64,000 bases of DNA from JTS-RE37 sp041743975. Lineage in GTDB: Bacteria > Bacteroidota > Bacteroidia > Flavobacteriales > Flavobacteriaceae. Positions 55,270 through 63,997 of this stretch are shown one piece after another. Location of the stretch: positions 5,613-69,612 of the forward strand of contig JBGTLT010000176.1 in assembly GCA_041743975.1 (NCBI GenBank), read 5' to 3'. Numbering within the stretch: the first letter of the stretch is position 1; the number at the start of each line of letters is the position of its first letter. The notes beneath the pieces were generated by a model. That model saw only the letters and a list, made by a program, of their open reading frames with translations, was not told where the DNA came from and searched no databases. Both the position numbers and the translations under genes were made by a program.

Positions 55270-55680
55270 TCAGATTATCTGTAATTCCTTGGCAATCTGT
55301 ATCGCCTGTGTCCGCCGCCTGGCCTGTAATTTTAGCAAAACATTGGAAACATGTGTTTTTACGGTGCTTTCTGAGACGAACAATTTTTCACCAATTTCCT
55401 TGTTTGACAAACCCTTTGTAATTTCCACAAGTACTTCGTATTCCCTGTTACTTAATCCGAGTTCCCCAATTTTTTGCCGGTCAATACCCCCCGATACCTT
55501 TACTTTCCGCTGCATGCTCCTTTTATTGAGGTAGATGCCGATAAGGAAAAATACCAGGGCTACCGAGGCAATGACCAATTCAGCGCGGATATCGGTACGG
55601 GTGTAGTAATACGTGCTTAACCTGAATAAGGCAAAGACCGCGAGGATGAGGAGTCCGAATATGAGTACTGTTTTTTTCAT
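55270..55680 (-). CDS. Membrane-tethered LuxR-type HTH regulator
   Basis: 136 residues. Two membrane helices at about 4-20 and 33-52 (VLIFGLLILAVFALF, LVIASVALVFFLIGIY) are followed by a basic linker and a LuxR-type HTH at about 75-136: LSNREYEVLVEITKGLSNKE, GEKLFVSESTVKTHVSNVL. No sensor domain is present, so input must come from a membrane partner, perhaps the DUF4199 protein encoded next. Confidence 0.87.
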   Translation of the reverse strand: MKKTVLIFGLLILAVFALFRLSTYYYTRTDIRAELVIASVALVFFLIGIYLNKRSMQRKVKVSGGIDRQKIGELGLSNREYEVLVEITKGLSNKEIGEKLFVSESTVKTHVSNVLLKLQARRRTQAIQIAKELQII

Positions 55681-55698
55681 AAACTGAGCTTCCGGTAC

Positions 55699-56637
55699 CT
55701 AACAAAATTTTGCTATGATTTTATCCACAATAGTTTGTGCCAATTTTTGTTTACTTTCCACCGTCCATCCTGCCACATGTGGGGATAATAGTACATTTTC
55801 ACTATTGACGAGATAGCGGAACGGTTCGGATAACTGCTTATCTGTAAACATATCCTCAAAGGATGATTTTTCATATTCAAGGACATCCAGTCCGGCACCA
55901 AGTATCTTCCCGGAGGCCAAAGCGGTTACCAGGTCAGCTGTTACAACACAATTACCACGGGCGGTGTTCAAGAACCAAAATGGATTCCTGAATGCATCGA
56001 TAAATGCCGAATTTACAATCTTATTTGTTTTGGGAGTCTGAGGCAGGTGCAGGCTCAATACCTCCGATTTCTGGCGCAGTTCCATGATGCCAACCTGCCG
56101 TGCCCGGGCGTCTCCCACCCCCCCGACTATGTCATAGCAGAGGACCTCCACATCAAAGCCGGCAAGCTTTTTGGCAAAGGCCTTGCCCATATTTCCATAA
56201 CCATAAATCCCAATGGTTTTCCCTTCCAGTTCATGCCCGCGGTTCCCATCCCGGTCCCAGCTGCCTGCCCTGACTTCCCGGTCTGCCTTGGGGAGCTTGT
56301 TCATCAGGGATAGCAGCATTCCAAGGGTATGTTCTCCCACGGCATTTCGATTGCCTTCCGGTGCTGCCACCACAAATATACCCTTGTCCTCCGCTTCCAT
56401 CAGGTCTATATTTTCCAATCCGGCACCTACCCTTCCAATAAATTTAAGGTTTCTGGCCTTCCGTAAAAAGGGCCTGTCAAGGGAAAAACGACTGCGGATT
56501 ATAATGCCATCGTATTCGTGGATTTTTTGTGCCACTTCGTTTTTTGAAGAAGTATAATCCTCCTCATTCTGAAATCCCGCTGCGGCCAGTTGTTCTATCA
56601 GCAAAGGGTGGTTGGTATCTACATGGAGCACCTTCAT
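55699..56637 (-). CDS. D-isomer specific 2-hydroxyacid dehydrogenase
   Basis: 312 residues from ATG 56637. NAD-binding GIYGYGNMGKAFAKKL and the catalytic triad Arg in NTARGNCVV, Glu in LDVLEYEK, His in SPHVAGWT are seen. Similar to D-3-phosphoglycerate and related dehydrogenases, but it lacks a C-terminal ACT domain. The cupin gene ends 6 bp upstream, so the two are an operon. The true substrate is open. Confidence 0.9.
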   Translation of the reverse strand: MKVLHVDTNHPLLIEQLAAAGFQNEEDYTSSKNEVAQKIHEYDGIIIRSRFSLDRPFLRKARNLKFIGRVGAGLENIDLMEAEDKGIFVVAAPEGNRNAVGEHTLGMLLSLMNKLPKADREVRAGSWDRDGNRGHELEGKTIGIYGYGNMGKAFAKKLAGFDVEVLCYDIVGGVGDARARQVGIMELRQKSEVLSLHLPQTPKTNKIVNSAFIDAFRNPFWFLNTARGNCVVTADLVTALASGKILGAGLDVLEYEKSSFEDMFTDKQLSEPFRYLVNSENVLLSPHVAGWTVESKQKLAQTIVDKIIAKFC

Positions 56638-56643
56638 CACTAT

Positions 56644-57009
56644 TTATATTTTAGGGTACTCGGTTTGGGTTAATTCATGCTGAACAGCGCCCGTATGTGC
56701 CGTTGACTGTTTTTCAAAAAGTAAAAGGTGTACCTCTTCGCCGTCCCGGGTTGCGGGGCAATGTTCAAGCCCCCTGGGTACCACAATGATCTCCCCTTCC
56801 TTCACAACTTCTGTCCGGTCCCGGAACTGCATATACAAAGTGCCCTTTAAGACCTGAAAAAGTTCGTCTTCCCCTTCGTGTGCATGCCATACGAATTCAC
56901 CTTTTATTTTCGCAAGGATTACCTGCATATCATCCACCGTAGCAATCTGGTGGGGATACCAGATTTTTTCAAAGGTTTCCAATTTGGATGTAAGATTGAT
57001 GGCTTTCAT
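56644..57009 (-). CDS. Cupin-fold protein
   Basis: 121 residues, one small cupin barrel: WHAHEGEDELFQVLKGTLYMQF has metal ligands His-x-His-x(4)-Glu in order, and IVVPRGLEHCPATRDGEEVHL has the second His. It may bind a metal and a small ligand. First gene of a pair with the 2-hydroxyacid dehydrogenase. Confidence 0.87.
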   Translation of the reverse strand: MKAINLTSKLETFEKIWYPHQIATVDDMQVILAKIKGEFVWHAHEGEDELFQVLKGTLYMQFRDRTEVVKEGEIIVVPRGLEHCPATRDGEEVHLLLFEKQSTAHTGAVQHELTQTEYPKI

Positions 57010-57191
57010 TCCACAATGTCTATTAATGTTCGATACAAAATTGTTTTGGGGATACCGGAAGGGAACTAAAAATACTAAAAAAAGTGGTACCGCAGGCCCA
57101 ATAAATGATCGATCCGGTTATAATGGTTCTGTGGGCAGGTTAGTGCGCCTCCTGTCGTCCTGTGACATGGTCACGCCGTGCAGGTAAGTGA

Positions 57192-58544
57192 TCAAATGCC
57201 AAGGATCAATTTGGCGATGTAAAAATAGATCAGGATACCGAAGATGTCATTGCTTGTGGTGATGAAAGGGCCTGTGGCTATGGCTGGATCTATTCCCCTC
57301 TTATGAAGGAAAATGGGGATAAAGGTCCCTATAATGCCTGCCACAATGATTACGGAGACCAGGGAAAGTGATATAGCCATAGCCACCAGGATATCCCCAT
57401 TCCACCACCAGGTGAAAAGCAACAAAATGGATGCCAGTATGATCCCATTGAGTGCAGCGAGAAGGGTTTCCTTGACAAGACGTTTGCCTAAACTGCCTTT
57501 TATATCATCGTTTGCAAGTCCCTGGACAATTATAGCGCTGGATTGTACCCCAACATTGCCCGCCATAGCGGCAATCAATGGGGTAAAAAAGAACAGGATA
57601 GCATGCTTGCCAATCAATTCCTCAAACCCACCCATAATGGCTGCGGCCCCCACGCCTCCAAGCAGCCCAAGAAACAACCAGGGGAGGCGGGCACGGGTCA
57701 GATGGAAAATACTGTCATCAGCCTCAACATCCTGGGAAATACCCGCTGCCAACTGGTAATCCTTTTCCGCTTCCTCCTTGATTACGTCTACAATGTCATC
57801 TATGGTGATCCGTCCGACCAGCCTTCCTATCTCATCCACAACGGGAATGGCCTCCAGGTCGTATTTAGACATGATTTTGGCAACCTCCTCTGGTTTTTCA
57901 TTGACATTGACGGCATCCACTTTCGGGATATAAATATCACGAATCGGAGCAGTTGTGGATGTGGTAAGGAGGTCCTTGAGGGAGAGCCTGCCCTTTAATC
58001 TTTCTTCGTCATCCACCACATAGATCGAATGAACCCGGGTCACATTTTCTGCTTGGGCGCGCATTTCCTTAACGCAGGTGAGGACGGTCCAGTTCTCGTT
58101 TACCTTCACGAGTTCCTTCGCCATGAGCCCGCCGGCAGAATTTTCATCATAACGCAGGAGGTCTACAATGTCCTTTGCGTGCTCCCTGTCTGTTATTTCA
58201 GAAATGACTTCCTGTACAATTTCCCGGGGAAGCTCAGCGACCATGTCTGCGGCATCATCCGTGTCCAGTTCTTCCAGTTCCCCGGCGATCTCCTTGGAAG
58301 ACAAGTTATTGAATATCGCCTCCCGGATATCATCGTCCAGCTCCGTTAAGATATCTGACGTTTTATCACTGTCGAGCAACTTTATCAGGTAGGTTGCCTC
58401 CCCTGCGTTCAGTTCATTGATGATCTCGGCCACATCTGCATAATGGAACTCTGCCAGCAGGGCATTCAATTCCGTATTCTGCTGGTTAAGAATGAGCTGT
58501 TCTATTTCAGCTACAAGTTCATCTGTGAGTTTAAAGGGTTTCAT
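57192..58544 (-). CDS. mgtE: Magnesium transporter MgtE
   Basis: 450 residues. N-terminal helical domain (1-130), two CBS domains (about 135-255, MAKELVKVNENWTVLTCVKEM and YIPKVDAVNVNEKPEEVAKI), and five membrane helices at about 280-450 with the signature GNVGVQSSAIIVQGLA. Cytoplasmic domains sense magnesium and close the pore. A -7 promoter element lies about 40 bp upstream. Confidence 0.96.
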   Translation of the reverse strand: MKPFKLTDELVAEIEQLILNQQNTELNALLAEFHYADVAEIINELNAGEATYLIKLLDSDKTSDILTELDDDIREAIFNNLSSKEIAGELEELDTDDAADMVAELPREIVQEVISEITDREHAKDIVDLLRYDENSAGGLMAKELVKVNENWTVLTCVKEMRAQAENVTRVHSIYVVDDEERLKGRLSLKDLLTTSTTAPIRDIYIPKVDAVNVNEKPEEVAKIMSKYDLEAIPVVDEIGRLVGRITIDDIVDVIKEEAEKDYQLAAGISQDVEADDSIFHLTRARLPWLFLGLLGGVGAAAIMGGFEELIGKHAILFFFTPLIAAMAGNVGVQSSAIIVQGLANDDIKGSLGKRLVKETLLAALNGIILASILLLFTWWWNGDILVAMAISLSLVSVIIVAGIIGTFIPIFLHKRGIDPAIATGPFITTSNDIFGILIYFYIAKLILGI

Positions 58545-58584
58545 TCGTATTAAATTAAAACTGCCGATTCGTTATGAACCCCCG

Positions 58585-58592
58585 CAAAGCTA
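58585..58592 (-). promoter_or_regulatory. mgtE promoter, -7 element
   Basis: TAGCTTTG on the minus strand, matching TAnnTTTG. No TTG at the usual distance was found. Confidence 0.45.
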
Positions 58593-58695
58593 AATAAAAG
58601 TTAGGAGTTGTTCCTTGGGAAGTCGATCTAAAGTTTTGGGAAGAACCTGCCCCGGGCCACCAGGCCATTTCTTCCATTTCCCGAACTACAAAATC

Positions 58696-59568
58696 TCAAC
58701 TATGTCGGTCCTCCATCACCATCCTGGTCAAACCTATAAATCCGGAAATGCTTAGTTGTTCCGGACGCATATCAAAAATGGGATCTGCCCTTAGTTCCAG
58801 GGAAAGCTCCAATCCCTTCAGGCTGTTCCTTAATGTTTTCCTTCGCTGATTAAATGCTGTTTTCACAACCTTGAAGAATAGTATTTCATCGCAATCCAGT
58901 TGTTGGTCCGTTTTGCGTACCAGTCTCAATACGCCGGATTCAACCTTCGGCGGCGGGTCAAATACCTCCGGGGCTACCGTGAATAAATAGCTGGCATCAT
59001 AATAGGCCTGGACAAGAACGGAGAGTATCCCATAGATTTTACTTCCTGCCTGGCTGCAGATCCGTTGGGCGACTTCTTTCTGGAACATCCCTGAGAACTC
59101 AGGAACCTGATCTTTATAATCCAGGAGCTTAAACACGATCTGTGTGGAAATATTGTAGGGAAAATTACCAGTGATGGCAAAAGGCTGGTCACCGTAAAGG
59201 GCATGGAGGTCATAGCCCAGGAAATCCGCCTCCACTACACGGAACGAGCCGGGTTGCCGGAATGCCTCAGGATGTTCGAGCGGGAAGCTATGGTTGAGAT
59301 AAACCACAGCCTCGGCATCGTATTCCATGGCGATAAGGTCTATATCCCGCCCTAAGAGGTACTTTGTCAAAACCCCGGTCCCCGGACCTATTTCAAGTAC
59401 CTGCCGATATCCTTCAAACGATAGGGTACCGGCAATTTTTTGTGCGATGCTTTCATCCTTCAAAAAATGTTGCCCCAGGTATTTCTTGGCTTTTACGGGA
59501 CTGGCGCTACCCGGTTTTCCTTTAAGCCAAACAGCCTTTTGTGATTTTTTATTTTTTCCTTTAGCCAT
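58696..59568 (-). CDS. rsmA: 16S rRNA (A1518/A1519) dimethyltransferase RsmA
   Basis: 290 residues. SAM-dependent enzyme that dimethylates two adenines near the 3' end of 16S rRNA. KKYLGQHFLKDESIAQKI, VLEIGPGTGVLTKYLL (SAM loop) and ITGNFPYNISTQIVFKLL (NxPY catalytic block) are all intact. The N-terminal extension is basic (KGKNKKSQKAVWLKGKPG). It starts 6 bp after the DUF4286-GGCT fusion. Confidence 0.95.
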   Translation of the reverse strand: MAKGKNKKSQKAVWLKGKPGSASPVKAKKYLGQHFLKDESIAQKIAGTLSFEGYRQVLEIGPGTGVLTKYLLGRDIDLIAMEYDAEAVVYLNHSFPLEHPEAFRQPGSFRVVEADFLGYDLHALYGDQPFAITGNFPYNISTQIVFKLLDYKDQVPEFSGMFQKEVAQRICSQAGSKIYGILSVLVQAYYDASYLFTVAPEVFDPPPKVESGVLRLVRKTDQQLDCDEILFFKVVKTAFNQRRKTLRNSLKGLELSLELRADPIFDMRPEQLSISGFIGLTRMVMEDRHS

Positions 59569-59574
59569 CCAGGA

Positions 59575-60225
59575 TCAGGGTTGAAACAAATTCGGGTTTT
59601 GCACATATACCCAGGCTTCAATTCCCGAGTTTAGCAAAACCCTGGTCCTTTTATAGCCCACCCCTTCATAGGCATCTGCAAGGGCAATTTCGGGAGCACT
59701 GATCAGAAATACCTCCCCTGTTATACTATCTTTTGGGTCTTGGGATTGTTCGATCGCCGGATACAAGCCGGCTATTTTTTCGGTGGACATCCTATATCCC
59801 GGAAGCCGAGCCACTGATCCCCGGAATTTTCGTGAAAATACATGTAATTGTACTGCGGGGTCCTGCAAGGTTCCGTAGCCAAAAAGATAATCGGTTGCAC
59901 TGACAGGGGCTGGTTCCTGAAGATCCACAACTTCCAGTTCGGTTCGGAACACCACAAATTTATCTTTGAATTTTTTCAGGGTTGCCTTCCTAAGGCGGGA
60001 GGCATCCAGTTCATAATACGATTGCAGGGTTTCCCGGTTGGGCGTACTGTATTGTATAGCGTAGGTTGATCCCCCCGTCTCTTCCTCCAGCAGCACCCTG
60101 CATAATTTGGCCTGGGAGAACTTTCCGGTGGAAAGCATCTCCGGGATATGGCTGTTCCGCATCCAAACCAACCATTTATCGTGTACGGATTCATCAACGT
60201 TTATCGTAACATTATAGATGTACAT
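59575..60225 (-). CDS. DUF4286 plus gamma-glutamylcyclotransferase-like fusion
   Basis: 216 residues. Residues 1-100 are a DUF4286-type ferredoxin-like domain (YIYNVTINVDESVHDKWLVW, SYYELDASRLRKATLKKF). Residues about 110-216 are a GGCT/AIG2-like domain: YLFGYGTLQDPAVQLHV, LPGYRMS, ITGEVFLIS, LADAYEGVGYKRTRV, with the family Glu in AYEG. The GGCT side would cleave or form cyclic glutamyl products; the join to DUF4286 is unusual. It lies between the TPR gene and rsmA. Confidence 0.83.
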   Translation of the reverse strand: MYIYNVTINVDESVHDKWLVWMRNSHIPEMLSTGKFSQAKLCRVLLEEETGGSTYAIQYSTPNRETLQSYYELDASRLRKATLKKFKDKFVVFRTELEVVDLQEPAPVSATDYLFGYGTLQDPAVQLHVFSRKFRGSVARLPGYRMSTEKIAGLYPAIEQSQDPKDSITGEVFLISAPEIALADAYEGVGYKRTRVLLNSGIEAWVYVQNPNLFQP

Positions 60226-60267
60226 GGCAGTTGCCGGATTATACCCTGTTGGGCATGTTGGATTTAT

Positions 60268-62052
60268 TCAATTGATAGAATCCCCCCTTAGGATCCTGAA
60301 ATTTTTACGGGCCAGTGGAAAATAGTAGCTATCCTGGTAATTATAAATAATTTTTTCATAATGTTCCATAGCCTTTTGCGGGTCATTAAGGATATTCCGA
60401 TACAATTCAGCCAGGGCAAAATTAGCGTCATCTGCCAGGATTCCGTTGCCGTAGAATTCAACTATTTTCTGGTAATTGAACTGGGCAGCATCAAAGTCCT
60501 TTACCGATTCGAGGAGGAATCCCTGTTTTAACAATGCCTCGTCCTCAATCTTCTCCCCTTTGTGGTGCTGCAGGATATCCTCCAAAGCATCAATGGCTTC
60601 CCGGGTTTTATGCTGATAGGCCAGCAGGTCTGCCCGCGCAAATTTTTTAAGTGCCGTCTGGGTGGAGTCCTCCAGGGAATTATCCGAGATCAAAAGACTC
60701 AGTTGCATCGCATCATTGGCGATTAGCTGGGAAGTAGACCCCCTCAATACTTTCAACTGGGTAAGCGCCCAATCAAAGTCACCTTTATAAAAACTTGTCT
60801 GGGCAACCTTGAATCGGGCTTCCTGCCCAAGCACGTCGTTTTTCAGGGTTTTTTGCACCTGTGAAAAATGGATCAGGGCCTCATTGAACTTCTGGTCAAA
60901 GACCAGGATGTCACCCAGGGCTAATTTAATATACGCATTCCCATATCGGTTCAATGGCAGTTCCAGACTTTTTTTAAGGATGGCAATGGCCTTTTCAGGG
61001 TCATCCTTCCTGAAGGTAAGGAAGTTCGCATAGGCAACCTGCAACTGAACACTCTGAGTCTGGTAACCGTGAATTTCAATCAATTCCTCAAATTGTTTCT
61101 GTACCCCGTTCAAGGAGTTGATATCGGTTTCCAACAGCGCGATATCTATAAGGTTCAGTTGTGCGTTGAGTTTGATTACCGGGTCACTGGCATTATTGAT
61201 GATATACTCAAAAATGGTTTGTGCTTCAGCTGATGCCTTCTCCTCAAGTGCCATTTTTCCGAGGCTTTCAAGACGTTGTAAAGTGCTTCCTTCCGACCTT
61301 TTATAGATTGCTTTTTCCTGATTGAAGGCGCTGCCGAATTGTTTTTGCTGGACAAAAAGCCAGCTTAGCATCTCATTCCATATCAGATCCGGGGTTCGCT
61401 GTGCCTTTTGAAGCAATACTTTTTTCAGTTTGATATTGTTTTCGTTCTGGGGATCGGAAGTTATAAAAGTTTCCACATTGCTCAATATATTGGTCAGGGA
61501 AGATTTGCCATTTCCGATGAGTTCCAGATAGGACTCATACATTTTTTCGATATCTCCCTGTTCCCCGTATATACGTGCCATTTGAAAATTATAATCAAGC
61601 TGGGGATTGAGCTGCATCGCCTTTGAATATGCTTTGAGCGCATAATCAAGCAAGGCATATTTCTGAAAACTGAATCCAATGCCATACCCGAAATTGGGGT
61701 TTTCTTCGATGGCAGAAAGGGCTATGGAATAGTTTTTTTCAGCTAGTTCGGGCTTGTCCTGAAGTCGGTAATTATAACCCAATTCAATGAAGATAGTGGG
61801 GAACGGATTTCCCGATTTTATATTATCGAGCATAAATTCTTCGGCTTCCACATACTTCTCCAATTGCTGATAACAGGCTATTAGTCCTTCAGCATGGTCT
61901 GTGCGGCGGGGGTTTTGGGCAACGAGTTTCTCGTAATAGATGAGGGCTTTCTCATACTCGCCATCGTTAAAGTATTGTTTCGCAAGGAAGTCATCCTGGG
62001 AAAATACGCCCGAAGCCAGCAGGAGAAAACCTAAAAGTAGCACCACCCTCAT
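60268..62052 (-). CDS. Large secreted TPR protein
   Basis: 594 residues with a signal peptide (about 1-19, VFSQ). The rest is TPR-like helical pairs from 25 to the end (AKQYFNDGEYEKALIYYEKL, YALLDYALKAYSKAMQLNP, HFSQVQKTLKNDVLGQEARF, NILNDPQKAMEHYEKIIYNY). Such proteins act in the periplasm as scaffolds. Its ATG lies 4 bp after a perfect -7 element, so the message is nearly leaderless. Confidence 0.87.
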   Translation of the reverse strand: MRVVLLLGFLLLASGVFSQDDFLAKQYFNDGEYEKALIYYEKLVAQNPRRTDHAEGLIACYQQLEKYVEAEEFMLDNIKSGNPFPTIFIELGYNYRLQDKPELAEKNYSIALSAIEENPNFGYGIGFSFQKYALLDYALKAYSKAMQLNPQLDYNFQMARIYGEQGDIEKMYESYLELIGNGKSSLTNILSNVETFITSDPQNENNIKLKKVLLQKAQRTPDLIWNEMLSWLFVQQKQFGSAFNQEKAIYKRSEGSTLQRLESLGKMALEEKASAEAQTIFEYIINNASDPVIKLNAQLNLIDIALLETDINSLNGVQKQFEELIEIHGYQTQSVQLQVAYANFLTFRKDDPEKAIAILKKSLELPLNRYGNAYIKLALGDILVFDQKFNEALIHFSQVQKTLKNDVLGQEARFKVAQTSFYKGDFDWALTQLKVLRGSTSQLIANDAMQLSLLISDNSLEDSTQTALKKFARADLLAYQHKTREAIDALEDILQHHKGEKIEDEALLKQGFLLESVKDFDAAQFNYQKIVEFYGNGILADDANFALAELYRNILNDPQKAMEHYEKIIYNYQDSYYFPLARKNFRILRGDSIN

Positions 62053-62056
62053 TACA

Positions 62057-62064
62057 CAAATATA
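62057..62064 (-). promoter_or_regulatory. TPR gene promoter, -7 element
   Basis: TATATTTG on the minus strand, a full TAnnTTTG match, 4 bp before ATG 62052. No upstream TTG at 20 nt. Confidence 0.55.
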
Positions 62065-62133
62065 CTACAGTTACAATAAATACCTGTTAAGAAGGATACA
62101 AGGTTTATGGGGGGTTTGCAGTACAGGGAAATG

Positions 62134-62508
62134 TTATTTGCGGGCTTTGAAGAGGTTCCGGATCCCCGCCGTATCATAGATGATTGTCAGTTTTTCAATT
62201 TTATAACTGGTATTAAATTCCAGTATATCCACCACCCTGAATTTTACGGTATTGCCATTTGTAAGTGTCCAGTGGTAATCAAAAAGCAGTGCTATCCTTC
62301 CTTTTTCCCCCTCGGGGAAGACTCCATTCAACTTTAATACAGAAGAGTGTGTATCCTCCAGTAAAATACAGAAGAATTCCCCCGCATCCCGGATTCCGTA
62401 TAGGGGTGATTCAATGATGGCATTTTCAGTGAAAAGGGAAAGTATCCCCTGCAGGTCACCCTTTTCAAGGCTGCTCAGGTAACTTCGCGCAATGCCTTCA
62501 TAATCCAT
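62134..62508 (-). CDS. SnoaL/NTF2-like protein
   Basis: 124 residues from ATG 62508, 5 bp after serS; a TTG at 62517 is possible. The pattern MDYEGIARSYLSSLEKGDLQGIL, AIIESPLYG and IAELLFDYHWTLTNG is NTF2-like, a fold for small-ligand binding or isomerases. No catalytic residues can be assigned. Same strand as serS and probably co-transcribed. Confidence 0.75.
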   Translation of the reverse strand: MDYEGIARSYLSSLEKGDLQGILSLFTENAIIESPLYGIRDAGEFFCILLEDTHSSVLKLNGVFPEGEKGRIALLFDYHWTLTNGNTVKFRVVDILEFNTSYKIEKLTIIYDTAGIRNLFKARK

Positions 62509-62513
62509 GGGAA

Positions 62514-63785
62514 TCAATCAATAAATTCAAATCCGGTAAAGGGCACCAGAACTTCCGGTATCCGGATCCCTTTTTTGGTCTGGCAATTCTCCAGGATCCC
62601 CGCCAGGACGCGGGGCAATGCAAGGGCACTACCATTTAACGTATGCGGCAGCCGGGTCTTGTTATCTTCATCCTTGAACCGGAGTTTCAACCGGGTAGAC
62701 TGAAAAGTTTCAAAATTAGATACGGAACTGATTTCGAGCCATCGGTCCTGGGCAGTTGAAAAAACCTCAAAATCATAGGTTAAGGCGGATGTGAACCCAA
62801 GATCGGCACCACAGAGCCGGAGGATGCGAAAAGGCAATTGCAATTCGCGGAGTATGGATTTGACATGTTCCACCATCCCGTCCAATGCCATATAGGAATT
62901 GTCCGGGTGTTCTACCCGAACGATTTCAACTTTATCAAATTGATGTAACCTGTTCAATCCCCGGACATGTGCTCCATAACTCCCGGCTTCCCTCCTGAAA
63001 CACGGGGTATATCCCGTATAACAGACGGGCAGTTCCTTCAGGTCCAGGATGTTACCCCTCAATAGGTTGGTAATGGGAACTTCAGCGGTAGGGATGAGGT
63101 ATAGGTTATCCGCTCCCACATGGTACATTTGCCCTTCTTTATCAGGCAGTTGCCCGGTACCGTACCCGGAGGTTTCATTGACCAGGTAAGGAACCTGCAT
63201 TTCCAAATAACCTGCCGCGGTATTTTTATCCAGGAAATAGGCGATCAGTGCACGTTGTAACCGGGCCCCTTTTCCCTTGTATACCGGGAAGCCAGCTCCG
63301 GTAACTTTAACGCCCAATTCAAAATCTATGATATCATACTTCGTGGCCAGCTCCCAGTGCGGCAACGCTTCTGCACCCAGTTCGGGTATGTGTCCCTCCC
63401 TGAAAACCACCTCATTGTCCGTTTCCCGGGTACCCGGGGGAACAAGATCATGGGGGGTATTGGGGATAAGATACAGGGCCTCCTCCAGTTGCTCACTAAG
63501 TTTGTTGAGGGAATCGGTCAGAACTTTTGACTCTTCCTTTAACCTGCTGGTTTGCTCCTTTTTGGCATTGGCCTCCTGTGCCTTTCCTGCCTTGTAGAGC
63601 ATCCCTATCTCCCTGGACAGCTGGTTGCTTTCAGCCAGTACGCCGTCTAGCTGAGTTTGGGTGGCACGCCTCTTTTCATCCAGTTGCAGCACCTGCTCCA
63701 ACATAGGGGTGGCATCCATGTTTCTTTTCTTCAGGGCCGCTATAATTTGGGCCTTAGCATCCCGTATGGCCTGTAACTGCAACAT
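62514..63785 (-). CDS. serS: Seryl-tRNA synthetase
   Basis: 423 residues. Class II synthetase: N-terminal coiled coil about 30-100, motif 2 FRREAGSYGAHVRGLNRLHQF, motif 3 NGSALALPRVLAGILENCQ. It charges tRNA-Ser and is first in a minus-strand group. A clear promoter lies 20 bp upstream of the ATG at 63785. Confidence 0.97.
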   Translation of the reverse strand: MLQLQAIRDAKAQIIAALKKRNMDATPMLEQVLQLDEKRRATQTQLDGVLAESNQLSREIGMLYKAGKAQEANAKKEQTSRLKEESKVLTDSLNKLSEQLEEALYLIPNTPHDLVPPGTRETDNEVVFREGHIPELGAEALPHWELATKYDIIDFELGVKVTGAGFPVYKGKGARLQRALIAYFLDKNTAAGYLEMQVPYLVNETSGYGTGQLPDKEGQMYHVGADNLYLIPTAEVPITNLLRGNILDLKELPVCYTGYTPCFRREAGSYGAHVRGLNRLHQFDKVEIVRVEHPDNSYMALDGMVEHVKSILRELQLPFRILRLCGADLGFTSALTYDFEVFSTAQDRWLEISSVSNFETFQSTRLKLRFKDEDNKTRLPHTLNGSALALPRVLAGILENCQTKKGIRIPEVLVPFTGFEFID

Positions 63786-63805
63786 GTAATCTGGTTTATG
63801 TCGTG

Positions 63806-63837
63806 CAAATCTAAGCTAATCCAATGATTTAAGGCAA
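63806..63837 (-). promoter_or_regulatory. serS promoter
   Basis: On the minus strand: TTG at 63837-63835, 21 nt, TAGATTTG at 63813-63806. A good match to the Bacteroidota consensus; leader about 15-20 bases. Confidence 0.7.
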
Positions 63838-63962
63838 GAATTTTATCCGGGATCTGACACAGGACCGGAGGCCGATGGTTGTAAATAGAGCGGGGCCGGT
63901 ACCCGGATCCGGAGGAGGTGCATACCAGCACGGCAAATGTTAGGATGCCCGGGCACCATCAA

Positions 63963-63997
63963 CCCCGGGAACAATGTCGCGTGGCATATTCCCGGGG
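63963..63997. repeat. Inverted repeat at window edge
   Basis: Arms CCCCGGGAA (63963-63971) and TTCCCGGGG (63989-63997) with a 17-base spacer. Could be a hairpin of the neighbouring gene's 3' end; its context lies beyond the window. Confidence 0.35.

Noticed and set aside
63740..63931. Minus-strand frame upstream of serS
   Set aside because: It runs across the serS promoter and start; no coding character.
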